A DNA stretch of 64,000 bases from assembly GCA_963775125.1 (NCBI GenBank), contig CAVZHQ010000007.1, positions 496,001-560,000 on the forward strand, given 5' to 3'. Both the position numbers and the translations under genes were made by a program. This document shows, piece by piece, positions 20,907 to 29,402 of this stretch (position 1 is its first letter; the number at the start of each line of letters is the position of its first letter). Below the pieces are notes generated by a model. It saw only the letters and a program-made list of their open reading frames with translations. It did no database searches and was not told where the DNA came from. This DNA is from JAHECQ01 sp963775125 (GTDB lineage Bacteria; Actinomycetota; Acidimicrobiia; Acidimicrobiales; SZUA-35).

Positions 20907-22703
20907 CTACTCGATCTTGGCGACGACGTCGCCGCCGCCGACGGAGTCGCCGGCGCTGACGCGGATCTCGGCCACCTTGCCGGCCTTCTCCGCGGTGACG
21001 TTGTTCTCCATCTTCATGGCTTCGAGCACGACGATGGTGTCGCCGACGGCGACTTCCTGGCCGACCTCGACCGAGACCTTGACGATCGTGCCCTGCATCG
21101 GCACGGTGACGTCGCCCGAGCCCGAACCGCCGGCGCCGCCGCCCGACGCGGCGCGCCGCTTGGGCTTACGAGCCCCGCCGCCACCGCCGCCCGAGGCGAC
21201 CATGGCCGACTCGGGCATCCACACCGAGACCGAGAAACGCTTGCCGTTGACCTCGACGTCGACGTCTCGGCGAACCTTGGGCTCGGCGTCGTCGTCACCG
21301 GACGGTGCGGCTTTGACCGAGCCGATGCCGGAGAGGTCGAGCACTTCTTCGACCCACTTGGTGGAGTGCACACCCGCCTGGAAGTCCGGATGCTCGAGGA
21401 TGGCGAGGTCGGCCGGGATGGTGGTGGCCACTCCCTCGATCTCGAACTCTCGGAGCGCACGAATGGTGCGGGCGATTGCCGTCTGGCGATCGGCGCCCCA
21501 GCAGATCAGCTTGCCGACGAGGTTGTCGTAGTACTGGCTGATCTCGTCGCCGGCTTCGTAGCCGCCGTCCCACCGCACACCGAAGCCGCTGGGCACCCGG
21601 AGCTTGTTGATGGGCCCGGGCGAAGGCAGGAAGGCGCCGCCTGCAGGGTCCTCGGCGTTGATGCGGACCTCGATGGCGTGGCCCGTGAGGACGACGTCGT
21701 CCTGGGTGAACGGCAGGGCGCCGCCGTCGGCGATGTGCAACTGGAGGGCGACGAGGTCGAGGCCGGTGACCATCTCGGTGACCGGGTGTTCGACCTGGAG
21801 GCGGGTGTTCATCTCGAGGTAGTGGAACTCGCCGTCCTCGAAGAGGAACTCGACCGTGCCCGCGTTGGTGTAACCGCAGCCGAGGGCGACCTTGACCGCC
21901 GCCTCACCCATGGCCTTGGCGACCGACTCGGGCAGACCGGGAGCCGGTGCCTCCTCGATGAGCTTCTGATGCCGACGCTGGGCCGAGCAGTCACGCTGGC
22001 CGAGATAGACGCCGTTGCCCTGGCTGTCGCACAGGACCTGGATCTCGACGTGGCGCGGCTTGGTGAGGTAGCGCTCGAGATAGCACTCGTCCCGGCCGAA
22101 GTACGACAACGCCTCGCGCTGAGCCGACTCGAACTGGGGCGCCGCTTCGTCGGCGTTCTGGACCACCTTCATGCCGCGGCCACCTCCACCGAAGGCGGCT
22201 TTGATGGCCACCGGCCAACCGTGTTCGGTGCCGAAGGCAACGATCGAAGCGGGGTCCTTGATGAACTCGGTCACGCCCGGCACGCCGTGCACGCCGACCT
22301 TCTCGGCTGCCTCACGGGCGCTGATCTTGTCGCCCATGACCTCGATGGCCGCCGGCGGGGGGCCGATGAACGCAACGCCCATCTCGGTGATGGCCCGAGC
22401 GAAGTCGGCGTTCTCGGAGAAGAAGCCGTAGCCGGGGTGCACGGCTTGGGCCCCGGACTGGGTGATGGCCGACAGGATGGCCTCGGTGTTCAGGTAGCTC
22501 TCGGCCGCAGTCTGGCCACCGAGCGCGAAGGCTTCGTCGGCGATGCGCACGTGAAGAGCGTCCCGGTCGAGCTCGGAGTAGACCGCAACCGTCCCGATGC
22601 CGAGTTCCTTGCACGCCCGGATGACCCGGACGGCGATTTCACCTCGATTGGCCACGAGGACCTTGTTGAACGACGGCTTGGGAAGTGAAGGTGGGTTCAG
22701 CAC
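20907..22703 (-). CDS. accA3: Acetyl/propionyl-CoA carboxylase alpha chain (biotin carboxylase + BCCP)
   Basis: This 598-residue protein holds an N-terminal biotin carboxylase with VLVANRGEIAVRVIRACKEL, the ATP-grasp glycine loop KAAFGGGGRGMKVV, and EMNTRLQVEHPVTE. A linker follows, then a C-terminal biotinyl domain with EAMKMEN, whose Lys carries biotin. The linker is Gly/Lys-rich (residues about 495-525). It carboxylates biotin for a separate carboxyltransferase beta chain, which is not in this window. It starts with GTG at 22703, only 19 nt from the start of the divergent biotin ligase that would modify it. With mcmA it fits a propionyl-CoA route, but acetyl-CoA carboxylase use is equally possible. 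Confidence 0.93.
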   Translation of the reverse strand: MLNPPSLPKPSFNKVLVANRGEIAVRVIRACKELGIGTVAVYSELDRDALHVRIADEAFALGGQTAAESYLNTEAILSAITQSGAQAVHPGYGFFSENADFARAITEMGVAFIGPPPAAIEVMGDKISAREAAEKVGVHGVPGVTEFIKDPASIVAFGTEHGWPVAIKAAFGGGGRGMKVVQNADEAAPQFESAQREALSYFGRDECYLERYLTKPRHVEIQVLCDSQGNGVYLGQRDCSAQRRHQKLIEEAPAPGLPESVAKAMGEAAVKVALGCGYTNAGTVEFLFEDGEFHYLEMNTRLQVEHPVTEMVTGLDLVALQLHIADGGALPFTQDDVVLTGHAIEVRINAEDPAGGAFLPSPGPINKLRVPSGFGVRWDGGYEAGDEISQYYDNLVGKLICWGADRQTAIARTIRALREFEIEGVATTIPADLAILEHPDFQAGVHSTKWVEEVLDLSGIGSVKAAPSGDDDAEPKVRRDVDVEVNGKRFSVSVWMPESAMVASGGGGGGARKPKRRAASGGGAGGSGSGDVTVPMQGTIVKVSVEVGQEVAVGDTIVVLEAMKMENNVTAEKAGKVAEIRVSAGDSVGGGDVVAKIE

Positions 22704-22708
22704 GACCG

Positions 22709-22715
22709 TAATGTA
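22709..22715. promoter_or_regulatory. Overlapping divergent -10 elements of accA3 and birA
   Basis: On the plus strand TAATGT (22709-22714) stands 8 nt before the birA ATG. On the minus strand TACATT (22710-22715) stands 6 nt before the accA3 GTG. The same five base pairs would serve both genes, and both transcripts would be leaderless. Confidence 0.5.
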
Positions 22716-22722
22716 GGCCGAG

Positions 22723-23517
22723 ATGAGTCACGATGGGGAAGTCCGCGGTCCGACAGGTACACGTTTTTCGCAGATTCGGGTGGTGACGGAGACCGGATCG
22801 ACCAACAAAGATCTGCTCGATGCCGGCCTGGCCGGCGCTCCTGAGGGCCAGGTGCTGGTCACCGGCCACCAGACGGCCGGCCGGGGCCGCCAGGGCAGGA
22901 CCTGGTACGACGATCCTGGATCTTCGCTGCTCTGTTCCGTGCTGCTTCGGCCCGATCCGGGTTGGGCGTCGCTGATCCCGCTCGCCACCGGCCTCGCAGT
23001 CGTCGAGGGGGTCGAGGCCGCCTCGGGGGTGCGGGCCGAGCTGAAATGGCCGAATGATGTCTTGGTCACCGAGGGCAGCGCTGATGCAGTGCAGGGTGAA
23101 CGCAAGCTGTGCGGCATCCTCGCCGAGGCAGCAGGGTCCGCTGAAGCCCTGGTCGTGGTCGTCGGATTCGGACTGAACCTTCGTTGGCGCGGTGAGCTTC
23201 CCGCCGAGGTGTCGGCCCGCTCCATCGATCTCGCTTCGCTGTCCGACCGCCCGATCGACCGACTGGACGTCCTCGCTCCGATCCTCGTGGCACTCGAGGG
23301 TCGCATTGCCCAGCTCGAAGTCGGACGTTCGAACGACCTCCTGAACGACTACCGAAGCCGTTGCCTGAGCATCGGTCGGCGCGTGCGGTTCGACACCCCA
23401 CGGGGCGAACTCACCGGGTTCGTCACCGGTATCGATGCTTCGGGCGGTTTGGTACTCGAGACCGCGGACGGCGTCAGCCACGTGTTGACGGCCGGCGAAG
23501 CACACCATCTCGCTTGA
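22723..23517 (+). CDS. birA: Biotin-[acetyl-CoA carboxylase] ligase
   Basis: This 264-residue monofunctional ligase lacks the N-terminal DNA-binding domain of E. coli BirA, so it is not the bifunctional repressor type. It has ETGSTNKDLL, the biotin/AMP loop AGRGRQGRTW, WPNDVLV and the KLCGILAE strand. The C-terminal SH3-like cap includes RVRFDTPRGELTGFVTGID. It would attach biotin to the EAMKMEN lysine of the divergently transcribed carboxylase. The stop codon lies inside a 15-bp triplicated sequence. Confidence 0.93.
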   Translation: MSHDGEVRGPTGTRFSQIRVVTETGSTNKDLLDAGLAGAPEGQVLVTGHQTAGRGRQGRTWYDDPGSSLLCSVLLRPDPGWASLIPLATGLAVVEGVEAASGVRAELKWPNDVLVTEGSADAVQGERKLCGILAEAAGSAEALVVVVGFGLNLRWRGELPAEVSARSIDLASLSDRPIDRLDVLAPILVALEGRIAQLEVGRSNDLLNDYRSRCLSIGRRVRFDTPRGELTGFVTGIDASGGLVLETADGVSHVLTAGEAHHLA

Positions 23518-23548
23518 CACCATCTCGCTTGAAACCATCTCGCCTGAG
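23504..23548 (+). repeat. Three tandem copies of a 15-bp unit at the birA stop
   Basis: ACCATCTCGCTTGAC is repeated three times with small changes (23504-23518, 23519-23533, 23534-23548). The first copy carries the birA TGA. The second and third carry the same in-frame TGA, and each repeat encodes HHLA-like endings, so it looks like replication slippage. Confidence 0.7.
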
Positions 23549-23609
23549 AGACCGGCTGGTTGCCCTGAAGGCTCATGTTCCTGGGCCGTTTGGCCGATGG
23601 GGGTGGGTC

Positions 23610-24992
23610 ATGAGTTTTGTCCCCGGTTCTCGATCGTCCTCTCTCGCCGCGTTCTTCCTCGTACTCTCGCTCAGCGCACCGGTGGTCGCTCAGGAGACGA
23701 CGGTCACCGCCACCCCGGTCACCGCGGCAACCGAGGTGTCGGATGAGACGACCACCACGGTCGGCCCGACGACCACGGTGCCCGGAACCAATCCTGATGG
23801 CACGACCGCGGTCACCAACCCGGATGGCACACCCGCGGTCACCAACCCGGACGGCACTCCGGTGGTGACCAACCCGGACGGCACCCCGGTGGTGACCGGC
23901 GATGACAAAGGCGCAGGCGAGGAACCCCCGGACCAGACACCGCCCACCATCGACCTCACGGTGCCACCTCGAGGTTTGTACGACGGGCAGGCCCAGGCAC
24001 CCGTGAGCCAGGTTCTGGTCAGCAACGTCAAGGAAGCTCGAGCGAAACTCAAGGCCGCTGAGCAAGCGCACAACGAGGCCATCGCCTTGGTCAAGGTCCT
24101 CCGTCTCCGGCAAAAGGCGCTGCAGGTGGAACGCGACCAGCTCGACACGCAAACCAAGGAGACGTTGGCGCAGTTGCAGGCCGCGCAGGAGCGGATGAGT
24201 TTGCGAGCGCTCATGGCCTTTGTCGAGGGAGGGTCGTCAGGCCTTTCGGGCTCACTCAGTTCGGCGGTCGATTCCGACGCTGCCCTCGAGTACGAAGCGC
24301 GCCAGACCTTGGTCGAGACCGTGTTCGAAACCGACGAGGAGGTGATCGCCGAGTACGACCGGCTCCGAGAGGCGCTCGATGCGCAGACCCTCGGCCTCTT
24401 CGATCGGGAACGGGTTGTCAACGAGTCGATGGCCGGCGCCGTGGCCACAGTCGACGAAAAGGCGGCCGAGATCGAGCAGGCGAAGCGGGAACTCGAATCC
24501 TTCGAAGCGGGCAGCCAGATCTACGTCGAAGGCGTCATCTTCCCCATCCAGTGGCCCTACGAGGTCCCGCTCATCGACTCCTGGGGGTTCCCCCGCATGA
24601 CCGGGACCGCCGACGCCCACTGGCACGAGGGCATCGATCTCTTTGCTCCGGCCGGCACGCCGCTGCTGGCGACCGAACGAGGCATCGTGACCAAGATCGG
24701 TTCGGGCCGGCTCGGTGGCCTGCGGCTGTGGCTCCGCGGCGAATCCGGCACCGACTGGTACTACGCCCACCTGTCGGCCTTCGCTCCCAAACTCTCCGAG
24801 GGCCAGGTGGTGGAAGCCGGCGAGTTGCTGGGCTACGTGGGCAACACGGGGAACGCGGTCGGCACGCCGCCTCACCTGCACATGCAGGTTCACCCCAATG
24901 GTGGCGACCCGGTCAATCCCTATCCGCTCCTGAAGGTCGTCTCGGATCGGGAGTTGGCCGTCCTCGAAGGCGTCGCGGCAGAACGGGACTGA
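23610..24992 (+). CDS. Secreted M23 (LytM/EnvC-like) peptidase with NPDGT repeats and coiled coil
   Basis: ATG at 23610 gives 460 residues with a signal peptide ending near APVVAQ. Next comes a Thr-rich region with four near-identical 8-residue repeats (TNPDGTPAV). A coiled coil follows at about residues 130-310 (VKEARAKLKAAEQAHNEA and later EKAAEIEQAKRELES). The C-terminal M23 domain has HWHEGIDLF (HxxxD) near 339 and HLHMQVH (HxH) near 422, so the zinc site is complete. The general layout is that of EnvC/NlpD factors that cleave or activate cleavage of peptidoglycan cross-links. A second, shorter gene of the same kind is at 28327. The 3' end overlaps the convergent ABC ATPase gene by 73 nt. 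Confidence 0.85.
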   Translation: MSFVPGSRSSSLAAFFLVLSLSAPVVAQETTVTATPVTAATEVSDETTTTVGPTTTVPGTNPDGTTAVTNPDGTPAVTNPDGTPVVTNPDGTPVVTGDDKGAGEEPPDQTPPTIDLTVPPRGLYDGQAQAPVSQVLVSNVKEARAKLKAAEQAHNEAIALVKVLRLRQKALQVERDQLDTQTKETLAQLQAAQERMSLRALMAFVEGGSSGLSGSLSSAVDSDAALEYEARQTLVETVFETDEEVIAEYDRLREALDAQTLGLFDRERVVNESMAGAVATVDEKAAEIEQAKRELESFEAGSQIYVEGVIFPIQWPYEVPLIDSWGFPRMTGTADAHWHEGIDLFAPAGTPLLATERGIVTKIGSGRLGGLRLWLRGESGTDWYYAHLSAFAPKLSEGQVVEAGELLGYVGNTGNAVGTPPHLHMQVHPNGGDPVNPYPLLKVVSDRELAVLEGVAAERD

Positions 24993-25765
24993 GCCCGTGC
25001 CGTGTAGCGGCCGTCGATCAGGCTCAGCTCGACCGGCATCGAGAAGGTCTCGGACATCACCTCCGCAGTGAGCGTCGGGCCGATGGGGCCACGGGCGACG
25101 ACTCGCCCGTCGTTGATGGCGAGGACATGGGTCGAGGTTGGTGGAATGTCTTCGACGTGGTGGGTGACGAGCACCGTCGACGGGCCGGTTTCGGCCAGTC
25201 CGATGAGGGTGGCCACCAGCTCCTCGCGCCCGCTGAGGTCGAGGCCGGCCGTGGGCTCGTCGAGCAGCAACAAGTCAGGTTCGTTGACGAGGGCCCGGGC
25301 CATCAGCACGCGTTGGCGTTCCCCCGAGCTGAGTGTGGCGAAGGTGCGTTCGGAGAATCCATCGAGGCCCACCCGACCGAGCGCGGTCAACGCGGCCGTC
25401 GTGTCGGCCTCGGTGTAGGTGTGCCACCAGGGCTCCAGCGCGCCCGTCCTGCCGCAACGAACGATTTCTTCTGCGGTGAGACGGCCCCGGAGTTGGGCGG
25501 CCAACCCGGCCGAAGCCAATCCGATCTTCGCTCGGAGCGGCCGCACATCGACCCGACCGAGCTCGTGACCGAGCAGGTGAAGCGATCCCGCCGAAGGGTG
25601 CAGCTGCAGACCGGCGAGGCGAATCAAGGTGCTCTTGCCGCTCCCGTTCGGTCCGACGATGACCCAGTGCTGATCGACCTCGATCTCCCAGGAGAGTCGA
25701 TGGAGGACCGTCCGGCGGTCGATCACCACCGACGCGTCGGTGAGCGTGAGAAGTGGGGCGTGCAT
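24920..25765 (-). CDS. ABC transporter ATP-binding protein
   Basis: This 281-residue ATPase has Walker A GPNGSGKST, signature LSSGERQR, Walker B LLLLDEPTAG and switch His in VTHHVED. The protein ends with a tail of about 40 residues that overlaps the 3' end of the M23 gene. No permease lies nearby, so the partner is unknown; it may be a stand-alone ModF/YhaQ-like ATPase. The ATG at 25765 follows a TAGGTT element by 7 nt; longer upstream frames lack such support. Confidence 0.85.
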   Translation of the reverse strand: MHAPLLTLTDASVVIDRRTVLHRLSWEIEVDQHWVIVGPNGSGKSTLIRLAGLQLHPSAGSLHLLGHELGRVDVRPLRAKIGLASAGLAAQLRGRLTAEEIVRCGRTGALEPWWHTYTEADTTAALTALGRVGLDGFSERTFATLSSGERQRVLMARALVNEPDLLLLDEPTAGLDLSGREELVATLIGLAETGPSTVLVTHHVEDIPPTSTHVLAINDGRVVARGPIGPTLTAEVMSETFSMPVELSLIDGRYTARAQSRSAATPSRTANSRSETTFRSG

Positions 25766-25772
25766 CGGCGCG

Positions 25773-25778
25773 AACCTA
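25773..25778 (-). promoter_or_regulatory. Putative leaderless -10 element of the ABC ATPase gene
   Basis: Minus-strand TAGGTT lies 7 nt before the ATG at 25765. Confidence 0.45.
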
Positions 25779-25816
25779 GCGGCAGGTCGTTCGCCCTTTC
25801 GCTTCTGACCCGCCAC

Positions 25817-25822
25817 TATCCT
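25817..25822 (+). promoter_or_regulatory. Putative -10 element of the CNNM gene pair
   Basis: TATCCT lies 8 nt before the GTG at 25831. A GGCGGAG stretch sits between them, so the transcript could be leaderless or very short-leadered. Confidence 0.45.
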
Positions 25823-25830
25823 CGGCGGAG

Positions 25831-27156
25831 GTGTCCACGTTCCTCGGTCTGATCGTCATTGTGCTGCTCGTGGCAGCGACCGGCCTGTTCGTGGCCATCG
25901 AGTTTGCGTTGCTGGCCGCCGATCGGGCTCGTCTGCACGCCCGGGCCGAGGCGGGTTCGCGTCCGGCGCGCCTGGTACTGGTGGCACTGAAGCGGTTGTC
26001 CTTCTACCTCGCCGGCGCACAGTTGGGCATCACCATCACCAGTCTCGTGCTGGGCTTCCTGGCCGAACCGCTGGTCGGTCACCTGATCGATCCTGGGGTC
26101 GAGGCGTTGGGTGGCACCGGTGGCTCGACCGTGTCGGTGGTGCTCGCCCTGTTCCTGGCCACGGTGTTCTCGATGGTGGTCGGCGAACTCATTCCCAAGA
26201 ATCTGGCCATCGCCAAACCGGAAGCCGTGGCGCTTGCGGTGACGCCGATCGTGACCGTGATCTTCACCGTGCTCGGTCCGTTCGTGCGACTGTTCAACGG
26301 CGTTGCCAACTGGGCCGTTCGCCGACTCGGTGTCGAGCCCCAAGAGGAGTTGGCGGCCGTACGTTCGCTCGAAGAACTCGAGTACCTGATCCGGGCCTCC
26401 GGCGATTCCGGCACCCTGAGGGCCGAGGAACTCAATCTGCTCAAGCGAACGCTGCGGTTCGGCGAGAAGACCGCGGCCGAGGCGCTCACCCCTCGTGTGC
26501 ATCTCGAGGCGGTGCCGGTGACCGCCGTCGTCGGCGAGGTCCACGACCTCGCGCTCTCCACGGGCCACAGTCACTATCCGATCTACGGCGAAGACCTCGA
26601 CGATATCCGTGGGGTCATCTCGGTCACGGCGCTGTTCGGCCTTCCCATCGGCGTCCGCCGGACCGAGCCGGTGGCAACACTGATGACCGAGCCCCATGTC
26701 GTTCCCGAAACTCGAGCGCTGCTCGATCTCCTCGACGATTTCCGGACCCTCGAAGCCGAACTTTTCGTCGTGATCGACGAGCACGGCGGCACCGCAGGCG
26801 TCATCACGCTCGAGGACGTCCTCGAGGAGATCACCGGGGACATCGACGACGAATACGACGTCGAGGCTCCGTTGACCGTGGTCCGTAGCGGTGTTTCGGT
26901 CGTCGCCGGCACCAAGACGGCCGACGAGGTCGCCGATGCAAGCGGGTTCGACATGCCCGAGGGCGACTACGAGACCATCGCTGGTTTCATGCTGGACCAG
27001 CTCGGCCACATCCCGGTGGCGGGAGAACAGGTGGCGGCCGACGGATGGACCCTCGAGGTGGTCGAGATGGACCGTCACCGTATTGCCTCGGTCCAGTTGG
27101 TCGCGCCCGAAGATCCGGCGAACGCAGACGTGATCGACCAGGGTCTGCTGCGATGA
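25831..27156 (+). CDS. CNNM/HlyC-type membrane protein (DUF21, CBS pair, CorC domain)
   Basis: This 441-residue protein has a DUF21 membrane domain with about four segments (starting LIVIVLLVAATGLFVAIEFALL). Two CBS domains follow (about 200-330), with the conserved ELFVVIDEHGGTAGVITLEDVLEEITGD. A CorC_HlyC domain is at the C terminus (GDYETIAGFMLDQLGHIP). Members have been linked to Mg/Co or other divalent-cation transport and, historically, named hemolysins. GTG at 25831 is the start. The stop overlaps the ATG of the next, related gene (ATGA), so the two are coupled and may form a heteromer. Confidence 0.88.
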   Translation: MSTFLGLIVIVLLVAATGLFVAIEFALLAADRARLHARAEAGSRPARLVLVALKRLSFYLAGAQLGITITSLVLGFLAEPLVGHLIDPGVEALGGTGGSTVSVVLALFLATVFSMVVGELIPKNLAIAKPEAVALAVTPIVTVIFTVLGPFVRLFNGVANWAVRRLGVEPQEELAAVRSLEELEYLIRASGDSGTLRAEELNLLKRTLRFGEKTAAEALTPRVHLEAVPVTAVVGEVHDLALSTGHSHYPIYGEDLDDIRGVISVTALFGLPIGVRRTEPVATLMTEPHVVPETRALLDLLDDFRTLEAELFVVIDEHGGTAGVITLEDVLEEITGDIDDEYDVEAPLTVVRSGVSVVAGTKTADEVADASGFDMPEGDYETIAGFMLDQLGHIPVAGEQVAADGWTLEVVEMDRHRIASVQLVAPEDPANADVIDQGLLR

Positions 27157-28268
27157 TGGTTCCCGCAATGACGGGGGCGCTCGTGCTGGCCACCGAGGCC
27201 GGTCACCACTTGTCGGGATCGACGCTGGCGTACTCGTTGATCGCTGCCGTCGTGCTGATCTTCGTCAACGGCTTCTTCGTCGCCTACGAGTTCGCCATCA
27301 TGGCCGCCAAGCGGTCGGTCTTCGAAGCGCGAGCCGAGAAGGGTGGGCGAGTGGCGGAGGCGGCGCTGGCCAGCATCTCCGACCTCACCATGCAGCTCGC
27401 CGGCGCGCAGCTCGGGATCACCGTTGCCTCCTTGGCCCTCGGCTACGTGGGTGAACCCGCGGTTGCCAGCCTGCTCGAGTCGATGCTGGGTTCGACGTTC
27501 TCCGAGGACGTGACCCGTATCGGAAGTTTCGTGGTTGCGCTGAGCATCGTCGCCTTCCTCCACCTCGTCGTTGGCGAGATGATCCCGAAGAACCTCGCCA
27601 TTGCCGGCGCGGAAAAGACGACCTCGATTCTCGTCCTTCCCTATCGGGCCTACCTGTGGTGTGTCCGCCCGTTCGTGATGTTCCTGAATTGGTTGGCCAA
27701 CGTCAGCTGCCGGCTGATGGGCGTCGAGCCCCGCGACGAGCTGAAGACGAGCCACTCGGTGTCCGAGTTGGCCTCGATCGTCGCCACCGCGTTCGAGGAA
27801 GGGGCGCTCGAGGGCGACAGCGCCGAGCTCCTGCACGACGCCCTCGGGTTCGCCCAACGGCCCGTCTCCGATGTTGCAACCCCGATCGCCGACATCGCAA
27901 CGGTTCGCTTCGGGGCAACCCCCGCTCAGGCCGAGCGTGTGATTCTGAACTCGGGTCAGACCCGAGTTCCGATCGTTGCGTCAGCTCGGGGTCAGATGCG
28001 TCTGGTGGGTTATCTCCACACGAAGGACCTCCTGAGCATCGAGCCATCCGAGCGCTTCACCCCGATTCCGGCGGGGCTTCATCGACCGATGGTGCTCGTC
28101 CGTGCCGATCGGCCCGTCATCGATGTGCTGCGCACGATGCGCCGGCTGCGCCGTCAGCTGGCCGTCGTCATCGGTGACGGCGAGCCTGTCGGCGTCGTCT
28201 CTGTCGAGCAGATCATTCGGGCCTTGGTCGAGTCCGATCTCGGGTCGGTAGCCGAGCCTTCGCTCTGA
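27153..28268 (+). CDS. CNNM/HlyC-type membrane protein lacking the CorC domain
   Basis: This 371-residue paralogue of the preceding protein starts at ATG 27153, overlapping its stop. It has the DUF21 segment (YSLIAAVVLIFVNGFFVAYEFAIMA and LHLVVGEMIPKNLAIA) and two CBS domains. It ends at VVSVEQIIRALVESDL without the C-terminal CorC_HlyC domain. Such long/short tandem pairs are common in actinobacteria. It probably acts with its neighbour in cation handling at the membrane; direct function is not known. Confidence 0.85.
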   Translation: MMVPAMTGALVLATEAGHHLSGSTLAYSLIAAVVLIFVNGFFVAYEFAIMAAKRSVFEARAEKGGRVAEAALASISDLTMQLAGAQLGITVASLALGYVGEPAVASLLESMLGSTFSEDVTRIGSFVVALSIVAFLHLVVGEMIPKNLAIAGAEKTTSILVLPYRAYLWCVRPFVMFLNWLANVSCRLMGVEPRDELKTSHSVSELASIVATAFEEGALEGDSAELLHDALGFAQRPVSDVATPIADIATVRFGATPAQAERVILNSGQTRVPIVASARGQMRLVGYLHTKDLLSIEPSERFTPIPAGLHRPMVLVRADRPVIDVLRTMRRLRRQLAVVIGDGEPVGVVSVEQIIRALVESDLGSVAEPSL

Positions 28269-28314
28269 GTGGTTGGTTCCCACCCAGCATGGTGCGCGCG
28301 CGTGGCGAGGCGGC

Positions 28315-28320
28315 TAGCCT
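28315..28320 (+). promoter_or_regulatory. Putative leaderless -10 element of the second M23 gene
   Basis: TAGCCT lies 6 nt before the GTG at 28327. Confidence 0.5.
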
Positions 28321-28326
28321 GCGCCC

Positions 28327-29397
28327 GTGTCCAGAGGGCGACGTTCAACAGTCACGCTGGTTCTCGCTGCGATGGTCTGCATCGCCGGCGTGGTCGTGGC
28401 CGCGTTTTCCGGGCCGGCGGAGGCAGCAAAGACGGCGGGGCTGGTCGAGACACGCGAACGGGTTCAGCAGCTGACGCAAGAGCTCTCCGATGCCGAGACA
28501 CGGCTGAGTCAACTCCAGCTCGAAGCAAACGGTGCGGTCACCCAAGCCCAGCTGCTTCAGGCCGAGGTCGACGGGCTCATGGGCGAAGTGGAGAGCGCAG
28601 CCATCACCGACTTCGTCGAGGGCCCCAGCGGCAGCGCGCTTCTCGATGCTCAGGACGTGACGTCCTCGATCCGGGCGGAAGTGCTGGCCGATGCTGCCAT
28701 CGGTCACGACACCGAATCACTGGAGGATTTCCGCGGTCTCTTCGAGGACCTCGCCCTGGCCAAGGAAGCGGTCGACGCCAGCCTGGCTGCGCAAGATCAG
28801 GCGGTGAGCGGACTACGCGAGAAACGGGTGGAGCTGGGCGAGCAGCTCGAACGGCTCGAGGAGCTGGAGCGAGAGCGCATCGAGGCTGAGCGGCGCCGGG
28901 CAGCCGAAGTCGCCGCAGCGGAGGCCGCTCGCAAGGCCGCAGGGTCCGGGGGATCGGGAGGCCGTTCCGGCGGCCGCGGTTCCGGAGGCGGCGGTTCCGG
29001 GGCGAGCAGCGGGACGTTGCAGTTCTGCCCGGTCGGTGGTGCAGTGTCGTTCATCGACAGCTGGGGTTTCCCGAGGTCGGGCGGGCGCCGCCACAAGGGC
29101 GTCGACATGATGGCGTCGACCGGCACCCCGGTAGTGGCACCCGTGGGCGGCAGCGTGACCCACCGGTCCAACAGCGTCGGCGGGCGGTCCTTCCACCTCA
29201 ACGGCAACGACGGTAACTACTACTACGGAACCCACCTGTCGGGCTACGGCGAGAACGGATCGGTGTCGGCGGGGACCATCATCGGCTACGTCGGAGACGA
29301 CGGCAACGCCGCAGGCATGCCACACCTGCATTTCGAGATCCACCCCGGTGGCGGGGGAGCGGTGAACCCCTATCCCGCCGTTCGCTCCGCCTGTTGA
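28327..29397 (+). CDS. Secreted M23 peptidase with coiled coil
   Basis: This 356-residue protein begins with GTG and a signal peptide (to about GPAEAA). Residues about 38-210 are a long coiled coil (TRERVQQLTQELSDAETRLS; later EQLERLEELERERIEAERRR), followed by a Gly/Ser linker. The M23 domain has RRHKGVDMM (HxxxD) and MPHLHFEIH (HxH), so it is likely active. It shares the IDSWGFPR entry motif with the M23 protein at 23610. It would act as an EnvC-like cell-wall hydrolase or amidase activator, possibly in division. It is convergent with fabI, 5 nt apart. Confidence 0.87.
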   Translation: MSRGRRSTVTLVLAAMVCIAGVVVAAFSGPAEAAKTAGLVETRERVQQLTQELSDAETRLSQLQLEANGAVTQAQLLQAEVDGLMGEVESAAITDFVEGPSGSALLDAQDVTSSIRAEVLADAAIGHDTESLEDFRGLFEDLALAKEAVDASLAAQDQAVSGLREKRVELGEQLERLEELERERIEAERRRAAEVAAAEAARKAAGSGGSGGRSGGRGSGGGGSGASSGTLQFCPVGGAVSFIDSWGFPRSGGRRHKGVDMMASTGTPVVAPVGGSVTHRSNSVGGRSFHLNGNDGNYYYGTHLSGYGENGSVSAGTIIGYVGDDGNAAGMPHLHFEIHPGGGGAVNPYPAVRSAC

Positions 29398-29402
29398 GGC
29401 GG

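Noticed and set aside
25816..27168. A 450-codon minus-strand frame opposite the CNNM gene
   Set aside because: Low-complexity His/Asp-rich shadow of a strong membrane-protein gene.
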